Shown piece by piece: positions 23,043 through 34,595 of a stretch of DNA of 41,865 nt. The notes under the pieces are model-generated. The model saw only the letters and a program-made list of their open reading frames with translations. It searched no databases and was not told the DNA's origin. Positions within the stretch are counted from its first letter, which is position 1, and every line of letters begins with the position of its first letter. Source of the DNA: Ectocarpus siliculosus (lineage: Eukaryota > Sar > Phaeophyceae > Ectocarpales > Ectocarpaceae); assembly GCA_000310025.1 (NCBI GenBank), contig FN649743.1, positions 2,365,448 through 2,407,312 of the forward strand, read 5' to 3'. The position numbers were made by a program, and so were the translations under genes.

Positions 23043-24763
23043 TCAGTCGTCCTCCTCAGCGGTTGCCGGCTGCGCCTCTCGAAATTGCCATTCTTGACGA
23101 CACAGCGGGCACTGCTGCGGCCGGTTTTGCTGCGTTGCGAACTGGAGGTGCTTCAGGACGCAGTGCATGTGGAAGGTGTGGTTGCACTGCCCCCACACTG
23201 AGTTTTCACGGCATGCAGAGAAGGATGGCGGAACATGGCGTGGGTGCCGACAAACGTGATTCGCGGGGCCCAAGGCGCAACAGACGGGGGAGAAGCGCGA
23301 AACGGTCGCAGGTATGTCAGCAACTTCAAAGCTGCCGGCTCCGCAATAGTTGGTTTTACCCGTCAAAAAGTGTGTGAGCATGTAGGATGTGTACAGGAGT
23401 GGACAGCAACCCGCGATGTAGGTACTGCTGTAGCACTCGCGTAGATGCTGCAAAGCTGGCATATACACCAGATATCCCAAAAACAGGGCCACAAGGGCAC
23501 AGCGGGGAGAATTGTGTGATGGACACAGGCTATGGCATGTTCACCGATCGCCGCACAAAAGCAGTGCCCCGCCCCCGCGTTGCCGTGATAAGCACAGAGA
23601 CCAAAGCAAAGTCGTATGCACTCATTCATGTCGTACAGCAGAGTGGGAGCAGAACAGGGGCCACGGAGAAGGAAGCGTTTTCCGTCCGCGGAAACCATAG
23701 AAGTAGACCGCCAGTTGGCTATCTATGCATGCCGCGATGCTAACGCCACAATAAACGACAGCAAGGTGCCCTCGTAGAGAGCTTACACAACCGAGCTGCA
23801 GAAAAAGCTCACCTGGCGAGCAGTTGTCCCCCGGGACGGTGCAATCGGGACAGCAGGCATCGAACGCTAGGCGACAAATACCGCACACGTCTTCGTTAAC
23901 GTCCCACTTCCACACCGCCACACCGTGCCATCTGCGTGACGACACGTCGATTGACGCGCTAAATGATAGATGCATACGTGGCTCAGGAAGGAAAGGGGCA
24001 ATCCTGCGCTAGGGTTGTGAGACTCCCTCAAGAAAACCACGATTGATTGTGGCCCTACTATGGAGAAGTATGCAGTAATCCCACCTGCATCTTAGCGACC
24101 TATGCGCACGGAGCATCAAGTGTTTATCTTTTGTTCTGGGCGACCGGAGGTACAGTACTGTTATCCGTGACTGAAACAACCGCGCATGTTCTTGTCAAAA
24201 CGATGATCCAGAACCACTCGGGAACACCACACTCTGCGTTGATACGGCAGCTGCACCGCTGTACTTGCGGTGTTTTTCCGGGCACAAACAACAGAAGACA
24301 GCTGGATGAAGCGTGTATTCTCAAATACAAACGCTGTAGTGTGGAATGGATGCGAACGATTTGCGCCGTACTCAGCAAGCCAGCTGGCCGTTAAGGCTTG
24401 CCCGTGATGACAACCAGCATCCCAAAGCTTGGCCCCATCATCGCCAGCGCCCCACGGGCGGCCGCTTGTACAGCACTCGGAGCCGCCCTGGGCTGCGAGA
24501 GCAGATAGCCCTACCCTCGTACTCACACACGCGGCTCGCAGCTCGCTGGTCCCCAACTTCGAGTATGGGGAAATCCAGGCAACTCACCCTGCGCAGCAGA
24601 AGAGCATAATCCAGGACAGATAGGACAAACAGGCATCTCAAATTCAGCTGACAGGAGAAGAAGAACGAGAGTCGGCGACTGCCCCTGCGGACGACTGGAA
24701 TGGGACCGAACAGGTTTCGTATTGTCAACCTCAAGAACACTCACTTTTCACGGTGACCTTCAT
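23043..24763 (-). CDS. APC11: Anaphase-promoting complex subunit 11 (RING-H2)
   Basis: Catalytic RING subunit of APC/C, which recruits the E2 and ubiquitinates cyclins and securin. Exon 1 is 24763-24745 (MKVTVK), exon 2 is 23931-23813 (WHGVAVWKWDVNEDVCGICR to VPGDNCSP), and exon 3 is 23197-23043 (VWGQCNHTFHMHCVLKHL, then QQCPLCRQEWQFRE and an acidic tail). The product would be about 97 aa; the family is usually about 85, and the extra residues are the tail AQPATAEEDD. Zinc ligands are visible: C23, C26, the C33/C34 pair, C37, C44, C51, H53, H56, H58, C59, C76 and C79. Exons 2 and 3 join perfectly (phase 1). The exon 1/2 join is one base short if canonical GT-AG sites are used, so exon 1 may be misread, spliced unusually, or joined through an unseen mini-exon. 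Rbx1 is excluded by the MKV start and WKWD. Confidence 0.9.
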
Positions 24764-25279
24764 GAGCGAGCTCTACTCTGCTGACTAATCTCGGACGGCT
24801 GACCTCGGAAGATCTGAACCGCGGCGAATGTGGCAGTGGGCCGTGGGTGGGCAGCGGGAAGCAGTGGGCAGCAGGCAGCAGGGAGCAAAAGTGTCGGTTC
24901 GGGACGATTGTAATTGCGCCGTTGAATAATTTTCGAACCAGCTGACCAGCTGGCAGCGTGTTGTTAGAACCAGATGTAGCCCCCGCATACACTACGACTG
25001 CTGTGCCACCATCCAAGACTTTGATGCGCTTCTTGACAAGTGTTCGTCAAATACCATCGCTACTCCCCAACCACCTCTTTTACAAGAGAGGCGCACGGAA
25101 ACAACTCGGGCCGCAGGGTTTCTGAAAATGGTTCGGAAGGCTGTTCTTTCTCTGTGGTTCTGGGCGAGTGGTTCTCGCTTTCCCGCCGCACGTGACCGGA
25201 CCAGGCTCGATCGATCACCGATCACCGATGCCACCGGAGAGGTGCTTTGTGTTGGTGTGCTCTCGCTCTCGGGGTTGCA
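24764..25279. promoter_or_regulatory. Divergent spacer between APC11 and the quinone reductase gene
   Basis: The 516 bases between two outward-facing start codons must carry both promoters. No specific element can be named. A short repeat of GGGCAGCGGGAAGCAGTGGGCAGCAGGCAGCAGG type lies near 24848-24882. Confidence 0.5.
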
Positions 25280-28051
25280 ATGTCGGGTCCTGCTGCGAGC
25301 GTGTCGCGTCGGCAGCCCTTGTCTTCTCTCTTGGCTGGTGCTATGCGAGCGCTCAATCGGGTGACCTCCTTCGTCCCGCCGCCTCCCTCTGGAAAGGATG
25401 GCGTCCAGGAGAAGATCGTGGTGGTCCAGGTCCACCCTAACGGGAAGGACCCGTCCTTCACCTTGGCCTTGGGGGAGGCCGTGCGGGACTCGCTGAAAGA
25501 TGCAGGTGCGTAGGCATTCTTCGGGATTTCGAACATTAGCAGCACTGCCCTTGCCTACTCCCTCGTATTGTTGCGTGTTGCGCCTACAGTATGTAATGCT
25601 GTAGCGTCGCCTACATCCAACGAGAGCGGCGTTGCATCGCCGCCTTCGTTGCGGTATGTATGTATATATGTATGCTGTTTCATGGAAGTTGTGCTTGGGC
25701 TTTGTTTCCCGTTTCTGCCGCGCCAATGAATAGAGCAACTTCACCAAGAGACAAAATCTATCGTCTTGTGTTACCGCGCGCGATATGTATGTGTTAGCGC
25801 CAACTTAGCCCTGCAATACCCCTCACGGGGTAGACCTACACGCTGTCGAGCAACTGCTACTGCTGTACGTATGCATACGAGATTTGTTGAGCGTTGTGCA
25901 TTGTACCAGCAGCCCTTATCCTCGTGGTCGGCTGCGAAATCCGGTAGGTGATCAGGCGAACCACGTAACAAGCATCTGAAACGGCGTTGCTACAGCAGTA
26001 TACATGTAGCAGTGCAGCAATTTCTCACGATCTTGCAGCGAAGAAGCGCCGGCAAGGTGTCCATGGGAATGGCATAGTCCAGCCTTTGGAAGAATGCTTG
26101 TGACTCGACGTACGTGAGCTCCAAAGAGATCGATCATCTGCGCATGCTTTCTGCGAGTTTTCTGCGCTCTCCACCTCTCGGGCATAAGTAGTCACGATCG
26201 GTGTTCGATGGCTGCGCACAGATGCGTCCATTCCCGTCGGATTGCGCACGGACGGCGATCGCATACGTACATATTATCGGTTTCACGATCGCAGGACATC
26301 AAGTGCGGGTGACAAATCTCTACCAGGAGCAGTTCCAGGCGGCCCTGGGCGGACAGGAGCACCGAGGGTTCATGACGGCGTTCCGCGACGGACAGGTTGC
26401 GGAGGACGTGAAGGGGCACGTGGACGATCTCCAATGGTGCTCGGGGCTTGTGCTGTGCTATCCCACCTGGTGGTATTCCTTCCCTGCCATTTTAAAGGTG
26501 TCGTTGCCGCCGTCAGCATGATTTCCGTCTGCTGTAAGGAGTAGCTTTCGAAGCGATGGTGGACAGGGTGTCCAGGGTCATGGTCGGGATTTGCGCCGAC
26601 GGCGCTGGAAATGTTCATAAACCCATTCCTCTGGCCCCACGCCATTTTGATGGCGACGCGTCTCGAAGAAGCCCACACCTTGAGTACACTCAAGGAATGC
26701 CATTTGCTGCGGTTTGCACAACGTTTTAGGTATTTTCCGGCAGACATCGCAAGCCTACCGTCTTGTGGGGTGCTGTTTTATGTTCCAGGAGGGAGCGGAG
26801 GTTGGAAGAGAGGCCATGACCGACCATGTTGACATCGCCGCCGTGCTATACGAAATGGCTTGTATACAACCGCATACTTGGTAGAAGACGTGCTGGCTCG
26901 TGTTTTGGACTAGTACTGATGCCTGGGGATGGTGCTGTGCTATACTCCAACCGCCAAGACCCTCCTACCTATGCATCGTTCCACTTTAACCGTGGGTGGG
27001 GTCAAATACCCCCCTCCCCTCCCGGTTTTCCCATCCACTCGACGGTGCCTGCGTAATCTCCCTTGCTGTAGGGCTGGCTTGACCGAACGCTGATGCCGGG
27101 AGTGGCGTTCGACCTCCCGAATGGCGTGGAGAAGCCTCACCCCAAGACCGGCTTCATCAGCCGACTCACCAACATCCGAAAGGCAGGCTACTGTACCATT
27201 CGAATCAACGCACCTAAGATCCTGTTGTAGCGGACCGCCTTCCCGCGATTAATAAGGTTGTGAAGAAACAGAACAGGGAGGGGGGACGCAAACCGTATTC
27301 CCTAACCCTAGCCCTAACCCAACTTCCCCGATGGCATGCTTTATCCGACATAGTTACAAAATACGAAAACCCCTACGAGGGCTAGTGGTTGTAGCGCCCC
27401 CCTGCGTCTCAAGGTCGGGCACGTAGCAGTTACACCAGGTTGTACACATGATGGGAGATCTTCTGAAATGTGTTACAGATTCCGTCCCCAGGCAGTGCTG
27501 GGTAAGGTTTTTCTCTTCATCTCAAAGCATATCAGCCGCAAGGCAAGGTCATTGTACACTTCTGATGTCTTTCTGAAGGCGCCCGTGTTTAGCGTAGCCC
27601 GATCTCTGCATAGAGGTAGGTCATCGACGTGTACTGACGTTTTCGTAACATTTCTTCGAGCACCACCCGAGCCGAACGCTGTGGTACATGTGAAATAAGA
27701 ATTAAGAATTAGTAAATCTACAGACTAAATCCGCGTGAATGCTACAGGTCTGTTAAGCGTCGTCGCCTGTCGCCGAAACGCCTTGCCGTCGGTCGCTCCG
27801 TTGTCTCCGCTGCTCGCTGCATTTTTTTTTCTTGTGAGCAGGTTGGCATGGTGACCACTTTCGGGAACAGTTTTTGGAACGTGCGATACGTAGGCGACCC
27901 CGGCAGGCGAATAGTGTCGAGAGGCCTCCGACCTCTCTTTCACCCGGAGTGCACGTTGCTGTGGAAAGGGCTGTACGACGTAGAAAAGTGCCCGCCGCAG
28001 GACAGGTCGGCATTTTTGGAAGATGTCGGTCGTTCTTTTCGGGACTTTTAG
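25280..28051 (+). CDS. Flavodoxin-fold NAD(P)H dehydrogenase (quinone) family protein
   Basis: FMN/FAD-dependent two-electron reductase of the Flavodoxin_2 family (NQO1 and bacterial NAD(P)H oxidoreductases), acting on quinones. Exons: 25280-25505, 26295-26497, 27072-27182, 27842-28051, joining to 249 aa. The first beta strand is KIVVVQVHPNGKDPSFT, whose HPN...SFT loop binds the flavin phosphate. Next come LKDAGHQVRVTNLYQEQF, the diagnostic CYPTWWYSFPAILKGWLDR, then MPGVAFDLPNG, TNIRKVGMVTTFG and VGDPGRR. The ATG at 25280 adds a serine/arginine-containing leader of about 40 residues before the fold, possibly a targeting sequence; a second ATG (MRALNRV) follows inside it. Intron 3 begins AAG|GCAGGC, a GC donor required by the conserved K|VG join. 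Introns 1 and 2 are GT-AG, phases 1 and 0. No frame breaks. Confidence 0.88.
27300..27320. repeat. Short interstitial telomere-like repeat
   Basis: CCCTAACCCTAGCCCTAACCC is three and a half CCCTAA units with one A-to-G change, inside intron 3 of the quinone reductase gene. It matches TTAGGG-type telomere DNA. Confidence 0.6.
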
Positions 28052-29420
28052 GTGTTGGTTTGGATTCGAAGCGCAGCTCTTTTTTCTTCCTCTTATGGAT
28101 TTTGGTTCGAACTTGCTTTCCAGTTTTGTTGCTTTCGTGGAACGCGCTAAACGATGTGAACATTGCCCGCGGTTGTGGTTGAGCGATTGTGAAGCGGTCA
28201 GCCATTGGAGTCAGGGGGGCTTGCGGGAGCATACCTGTACTGTAGAGTATGGTTTCTTTCTTTGTGTTCTTCCCGCGATGCTCGTCCTACTGCTGCCAGT
28301 GTTACGTGTGATGTTCTTTTTTGTTTTCTCGAACACTGCTGTATCTCAGTACTTCATGTCATGTTCGTCGGACGTCTTGCATTCACTGGTTGCGTCCAAC
28401 TCGAATTCCCCGCCCAGTGCTCGGTAGTTTGTGGACGAGAAACGTGATTTTGGTGAGAGAATTATTTTCGATCAAGCCTGTGGGGCACGTGTGGCAATCG
28501 GTCATCGTACTCGATTGCTGGCCACCGAAGACCGTCCACGGGGTGAGTGTCAGTACACGGGCAACCTGGCTTGCATGCACGCCCAACCCCAATACTCGTA
28601 CCGTGGTCGAGCAAGTCGTTTCCGGCCTTCGCCACAACACTACGCTGAACCACAATTTCTACCGTTGGGAGCGGTAAATTCTTCGTGTACAACTTGACAA
28701 GGAAACTCATCGTAACAGCCCACAACATACAACTCGTGCAACATCGGCCAACCTCCCGTTCGACGCCATCGCAACCAAAGTACCGACTGGGCAAGTTTTT
28801 CGGGGTAATCGATTTCGCTCGCAAAGCACAGAGTGGGTACCTCCCGGTGATCCGGTTGGAAAAGTCGTAAACCCCTTGTTTCTTCATGTTGTAGCCGCTC
28901 TAGGAGTTTGAATGAATCCCGATCCGCACCCATTTTTTTATCTCCTCGTTTCGTACCATGAATGTGCTGATTGACGTGGTGCACTGCTGCGAAAAGCTGT
29001 TGTTTGTGAACGCACGTGAGGGAAGGAACTAAAGTGAAGAACCCTTCTCACCGCAAAGAAAGCAAGGCGTGCACCGTAGAGGAGTGCCTCCCTGTGTGCT
29101 ATCCGAAAATAATCCCCCAGGAACAACGGTACTCTGACTCTGTAGACTAGTCTACAGAAGTTTAGACAGCCAGCAGTCGTGCGTGATAAACTGCGAGCGA
29201 GCCCAACTTCTACCCGCCATATATTGCGTTTATTCTTTGGTAGTATAAGACCAATGTTATCCATAGCCGAGAACGCAGAACCAAACCTACAGGCACGAAT
29301 AGATGCATATGAATACAGCATCATACAACATGGGCATGTACATGAATACACGGGGGCTGCTTGTCGGATGCTATACTGCTGTAGGTGCGTACAATTAGGT
29401 GACATCATCATTGATATGAT
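28052..29420. other. Intergenic stretch without a recognised gene
   Basis: This lies downstream of the quinone reductase stop. No frame has a recognisable domain or in-phase splice sites. Copies of the ACTGCTGTA word occur at 28335 and 29375. Confidence 0.4.
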
Positions 29421-29600
29421 CTGGACCGATTTTCGAATCTCGATCACTCCATGACGAAGAGGATACATAAATCAACTGATATCTTCTCGGAAAGCTCTCG
29501 ACGGGACGGTTCCAATGCCGCCATATTCGGCTCCGCCACTGCTGTGTTTGTGTTTGAAAATGGGGCGGGGGGGGTGATATCTTATGTCGCGTCCTTTATC
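29421..29600. mobile_element. Decayed second copy of the MITE-like element
   Basis: The left half, CTGGACCGATTTTCGAATCT, then CATGACGAAGAGGATACATAA and GACGGTTCCAATGCCGCC, aligns with 4671-4790. The right half has a weak match to the other arm (TTTGAAAATGGGGCGGGG, then TATCTTATGTC). The inverted-repeat pairing is mostly lost. Both copies are followed by TTTGAAATTTGAA. Confidence 0.65.
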
Positions 29601-29981
29601 TGTACGACAATTTGAAATTTGAACCCGCGCCGCGTATGCATCACACACGATTCTTCAACGAACATCAGCTAACGTCCCAATCGTCCGGGTCCGCATAGTC
29701 ATGAACATATCAATCCCTCTCACCTCCCACTTCCGCTAGAGACCCGCACTGAATGCTGTGTCGTGTAGCTCGCGGCCTGCGAAAAACTACAGTAACAACC
29801 AAACGGTCCTTCCCATCATGCATGCACGTTAGTGGCCGATCGGTGAATCGGTGACAGTTCTGTCGATAGAGGAGCGAGAGACAAAAGACCAGAGACCAGA
29901 GCGACAAGCGACGAGAGAGCGCGACAGATACAGGCTGGCACCATCGCACCAGAGCCACATTCTCTTGCCCTCCTATGCACC

Positions 29982-32900
29982 ATGGATATTGTTCTGCAGT
30001 ACCTGGACCGTGAAGGGATGGATGCCTCAGAGCTTGACGAAGCGGTGGCTGACTACATGGTGCAGCTAGCGAGAGAAGGCGGGACGGAGGAAGAAGTGTG
30101 GAGCGTGATGGAGGGATGCTATCCGGAGCTGGAGGAGGTTGGTGTATGATCTTTTCTCACGCGCTATGCCTGTTTTGCCCTCTGTGTGCGTCGCTCTCGA
30201 CACCCAGGTGGTACGATTTCACCATATTGTCAGATGACCAAACGCGGGCGTCGTCGTCTACCTCTGTATCTGCACATCTTCGAAACGACGATGAATGTAA
30301 CATCGGTAGAGCAGTAGCAACGGCAGCAGTAGTGAGGCCTCCTCCTTCGGTATCCTCGTATGATATGCCGTGTACCATTCCACCAAGTCCATCAAGCCAT
30401 GCGCACAACAGGTGTTCACCTCCGGCTCGGTCATATGAAAATGGTCTAGACTACTGCTGTAGCAAGAAGCGGCACTATTATTGTAAAACAAAAAGTGTCT
30501 CTTTTTCAACGGTTGAACTTTCAAACAAGATTGAGCTGCAGCAACACGCCAGGTGTAACAGCAGATTATGTTGGCACCGATCCCTCCCCCCGGCGCACGA
30601 AACTCGTCGATGCGGTACGTGCCGTCAACCGCGATTCTTTCAGGCGCAGTCGAAGTACAACAGCTAATGCCACAGACACACCTTATTGCGACAATACACG
30701 GCTACAAACGTGTAGACTGCTGTAACACATAACAAGGCAACAGCGAGGTGTGTACATGTCAATCGCATGTACACGTTTCAGAACACCCGTTATTTCTTGC
30801 TGTGAATTACCTCGGTGCCCGCAACGGCCCCTTTGGCACTTTCCCCTCCCGTTGAATGTTTTCCTGGTGTTCGAGCATCGATCCCGATTTTCGACTGTCA
30901 TCTTGGACGGCCGTCCGTTTGCTTTGCGATTGATTTCGAACTTCTCTTTTTTGGCGTCGGCTTCTTTTCCCATCACCTCCCTTTTTTGTGAAACCGGTCG
31001 AATGTCAAAGAAGGACAGCCCTCAACGACAAGTTTCCTGGTAGCGGTCAACGTTCACGACGCGGCCGAGGAACGAACCCCGATGGGTGCTTCACGGAGTT
31101 GAAGGTTTTTCAGGCATACGGGTCACCACTGTGTGCACCCTACTATTTTCGGGCGAAGGTCGTTTCTTTTTTCTCCGTGGGGTACATAGCCCAACAGCGT
31201 ACACATACAGCGAACACATATAGGTATTAGTGTAAGGCCCTTAATTCTTGACTGGGCACCTGTTTATCCGGTCAAGTTCTTCATCTCCCAGGTTCTTCTT
31301 GAAGGCGGCTCTGCTCAGCTCCCCTCCTACACCCAACTCCGCTGCGTCTGTGTACCATCCAATTAACAGTCGCCCGAGAGCAAGGAAGCGTTTTCCGCCG
31401 TGTTCCACCAGCTGAGGAACCCCAGCCAGCAGCCTGCCACGACGACGGCACCATCTTCCACAACCCCTGCGGAATCGTCCTCCACGACGGACCGGCAGCA
31501 GCAGCCTCTGCAACTGCAACCACACCATCAAGGCAACGACGGCCGGTCACCGGCTGAGGGGCGGAGTTCCGCTGGTGCCGAGGGCCGCCATTGTGACTCC
31601 GGCGGTACGGGGACGGCACGAGATGAAGCCGACGTGGGCTTCCTCAGAGAGATGTAAGATATGTACCGTGTCTTTTGCTATGATGGAACTCGTCTAACGA
31701 ATGTACTTGTTGCAAGGAAAGCGTAACCCCTCGTCCCCCGAAGCTGTGTGCCTTCTTTTTGGGTCATGTTATATAAGACACCTCCCAACGCGTTGGCATC
31801 CATTTAAACATGATTTTTCAGCTTGCCTGGTCCCTCCATCCCTCCCTCCCTCCCTCCCCTTGGCATAGGAAAGGATTGTTTTTTATTGCGCTCATGTTTT
31901 TCCCTCCCCACACACACACACCCTTTCCGTTTCATTTCCATTTGGGGTGTCACCCTCCCCCCATCCTTTTTTTTTCCGGTTCCCAGGCCGCCCCCTTCAA
32001 ACCCGACCACGGGTGCCCCCCCCCCCGCCCCCCCCCGTCTTAGAATGCCGCAGGTGTCCGATCGTGGGCTAAGGTATGTTCTTCACCGCGTGGCGAAAGG
32101 GAGCAGAGTGGCCGCCGCTTCCTACCTTGCGGACCGCTTCGCAGTCGGTTCTTCGTCTGCATCTCTCAAAGGTATACCATGCAAGTCCCTCACAGCAATG
32201 CAGCTATATGAAGCAAGTTGACGACATGACGCCCCGTACAGGTAATCATCTGTTTCATCTTGAAGTACTGCTGTAGTATACACAACGACACAAGACGTTT
32301 CCGCGGCTTACGCCGCCGCCGTCAACGAAACAGGCCCCCAAGGTGCATCGCCGAGGGGTAGACGTTGCCGGTCGCCATCATGCACGTGCCATGAAAAAGA
32401 GCGTATAATGTTCAATCATGCACTGTGTGTGTGCACGTGTGTGTGCGCACCACGCTCCCGCCTTCATGAAACACCGGCTTTGGGAGCGGCTCTCTTCCTT
32501 GCGAGGTCTGACTCTTTCATGCGTGAACGAAAGGCACAGATTCTTGCAAATTGCACAGACGCAGCAGTGTGAGTGGAGCACCAGCAAGCAGACTGGCAGA
32601 GGAGGGCAAGACTAAATAGTCACAAGAGATGTCACTGGTATTATTTTGTAGAGAGAGATGGTTCTTGTGCCATGTTTCGTGCTTCGCGTTTCGTCTTTTT
32701 AGTTTCTTTTTGTGTTGGTCGATGTACGTCACGAAGTAGTAGGCACAGATACAATTTCGTGCATACCTTCTGCTCGCACCGCGGTGAAACCGGCAACAAC
32801 AAGCATAAAACTGCATGAGCACTAACGCCTTCACCAAAACCAACAGCGCAACAGCACCATCACCGACGACAACCTTTTTTTTTGCATGCCTGTGCGCGCG

Positions 32901-34595
32901 CGCCAGGCTTGGAGGCAGATGCAGAGGCGTTCGAGCGGAAGGAGCAGGGGGACGCGCGCAAGGCCCGGGAGGCCAGCGATCGAGCCGAGGAGGCCAGACG
33001 GAGGGACAAGGAGGAGCGTGACGCTCTCAAGGGCAAGATAGTGGGTCGGTACGCCGACGAGGTCAAGGTGGGCGCCTTCGGGGGGGGCCGGGGGGCCATG
33101 CCGCGTATGGGTTTTGTTTTGTGTATGGTACTCACTTGCTGTGTGAGGGATTTATCCGCCTTGAAAGACGGTTTGTGCTTGTGTTTGGTGTTCGGGCGCA
33201 GGAAATCGCCGGTCCGTTTGGGTGGGTGCCCCGATGGTGTTGATCTCGCACGTTTTTTTTGTTTTGGTTCACTTGTGTTTCTTGTTTTTCCTCATCCCTG
33301 CCCCCACGTGTAGACTGCAACCCTTCGACAAAATGTGTCTGCATGCAACTGATTTTCGGGGCTCTTGGTTGCCGCTGAGAGATGCAACGCGTTGGTCGCA
33401 CACGACGACGGCGGCAACGTAACGTTCCACGCAGGCCTGTTTCGTAACCCTTCCAACACAACACCAATAAATCGTACCTGGTACTTGTTTTTGCGGCACG
33501 CACGCATGCACGTACGCACGCACACGCGCTGCTGCCTGTCGGCCTCTCTCTCTCTCTCTCTCTCTCTCTCGGCCTCCGCCTTCCACAGGCAGAAGGTGGC
33601 GCGACGAAAGCCGCGACGAAGAAGGTCGACCTTCCTGGCTTGACGGAGAAGAAGAAGACCACCCGGTACCGAGACGGGAAGGTCGTGACCACCACGGGTG
33701 CTAAGGTAAGAAAGTTGAGGAAACAGGGAGAGAGCACGCCGGCATTTTACCCTGTCCGTTGCCAGCTTGCACCACGTCTATTTTTTTTCGTCTTCAACGC
33801 AGCAAGTCGTCGGTGGTCGGCTGCTGCGACGTGCTTGCTTGCCGGCGAGAGAGGGAAACCACCGCCGCCGTGGTTCTCGTGTGCATACGTGTTTTGTCAT
33901 ATTATTTTTTTTTTGGCGACTTGTGTACGAAGCTTCTTCCTGCTGAACGTGCGGCACAGGATGCCCAGCATGAACCACAAGAAGAGAAACACTGCTTCTT
34001 CCCCGACGACCCGTTTCTAGCGTAGTGTTACACGCCTGCCCGAACCCGGAGCGGCTGTTCCACCCGCGATTCCCTCCCATTCTTCGTGGAGCCAAAAATT
34101 CGTTGGTGCCAACGACCATCAGACCGTTGGGGACTAATGCAAGCTTGAGAGCATTCCGGGAGACGTGTTTACCCTTCTCGTTGAGTGGCAATCACTTCGT
34201 GGGAGACAAGCCGACCTTTGAGAGAGGGCAAGGTGCTTCATAGCAACGTCTTGTGACAGACGTCACAATATTCTGTCACATCACATCCCACGATTTTTTT
34301 TGTGCCTTTTTGGCGGTTGCTCCAGACTGAGACCCCAAATTCTCTTGTTCAAAGAGTCTTTATTCCCGGCGAGTGGGGGATACCCAAACAATCGTACCCG
34401 CGACCTCTGTCGTAGGTCGTAGGATAGCCACGAGCTCTCCGTCGGCAACAACCACCGGTCCTGCTTCTTGGCTGGCTGACTGCTGTGTTTTCTTGCATGC
34501 ATCAGGTGATCGTGGAAACCGTCAAGCCGGAATGGGACGGCGGCTCGAGAGGGAAGGTCAAGACGAAGGGAAAGCGCGGCAAGGGCTTCGTATGA
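29982..34595 (+). CDS. CUE domain-containing protein, CUEDC2-like, 6 exons
   Basis: Exons: 29982-30137, 31370-31653, 32044-32171, 32907-33067, 33589-33705, 34506-34595, joining to 311 aa (human CUEDC2 is 287). The N-terminus (SELDEAVADYMVQLAREGG, MEGCYPELEE) matches the helical head of CUEDC2. A long Ser/Thr/Gln/Pro linker fills exon 2. The CUE ubiquitin-binding domain spans the exon 2/3 junction: LREIMPQVSDRGLRYVLHRV then AAASYLADRF, with IMP replacing the usual MFP. Exon 4 is a charged coiled coil (RKEQGDARKAREASDRAEEA) ending ALKGKIVGRYADEV. The tail has TTRYRDGKVVTTTGAK, the family's RY.D..VV...G motif, then WDGGSRGKVKTKGKRGKG. In animals CUEDC2 links ubiquitin to signalling and to the cell-cycle APC/C; the role here is unknown. 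All introns are GT-AG. A possible alternative exon at 33960-34022 was not used. Confidence 0.78.
33544..33570. repeat. (CT)n microsatellite at an acceptor
   Basis: A CT run lies 18 bases upstream of exon 5 of the CUEDC2-like gene and works as, or extends, its polypyrimidine tract. Confidence 0.9.

Noticed and set aside
33960-34022. Possible alternative terminal exon of the CUEDC2-like gene (DAQHEPQEEKHCFFPDD, then stop)
   Set aside because: It has an acceptor and an open frame but lacks the conserved WDGGSRGKVK tail, which the exon at 34506 supplies in phase.
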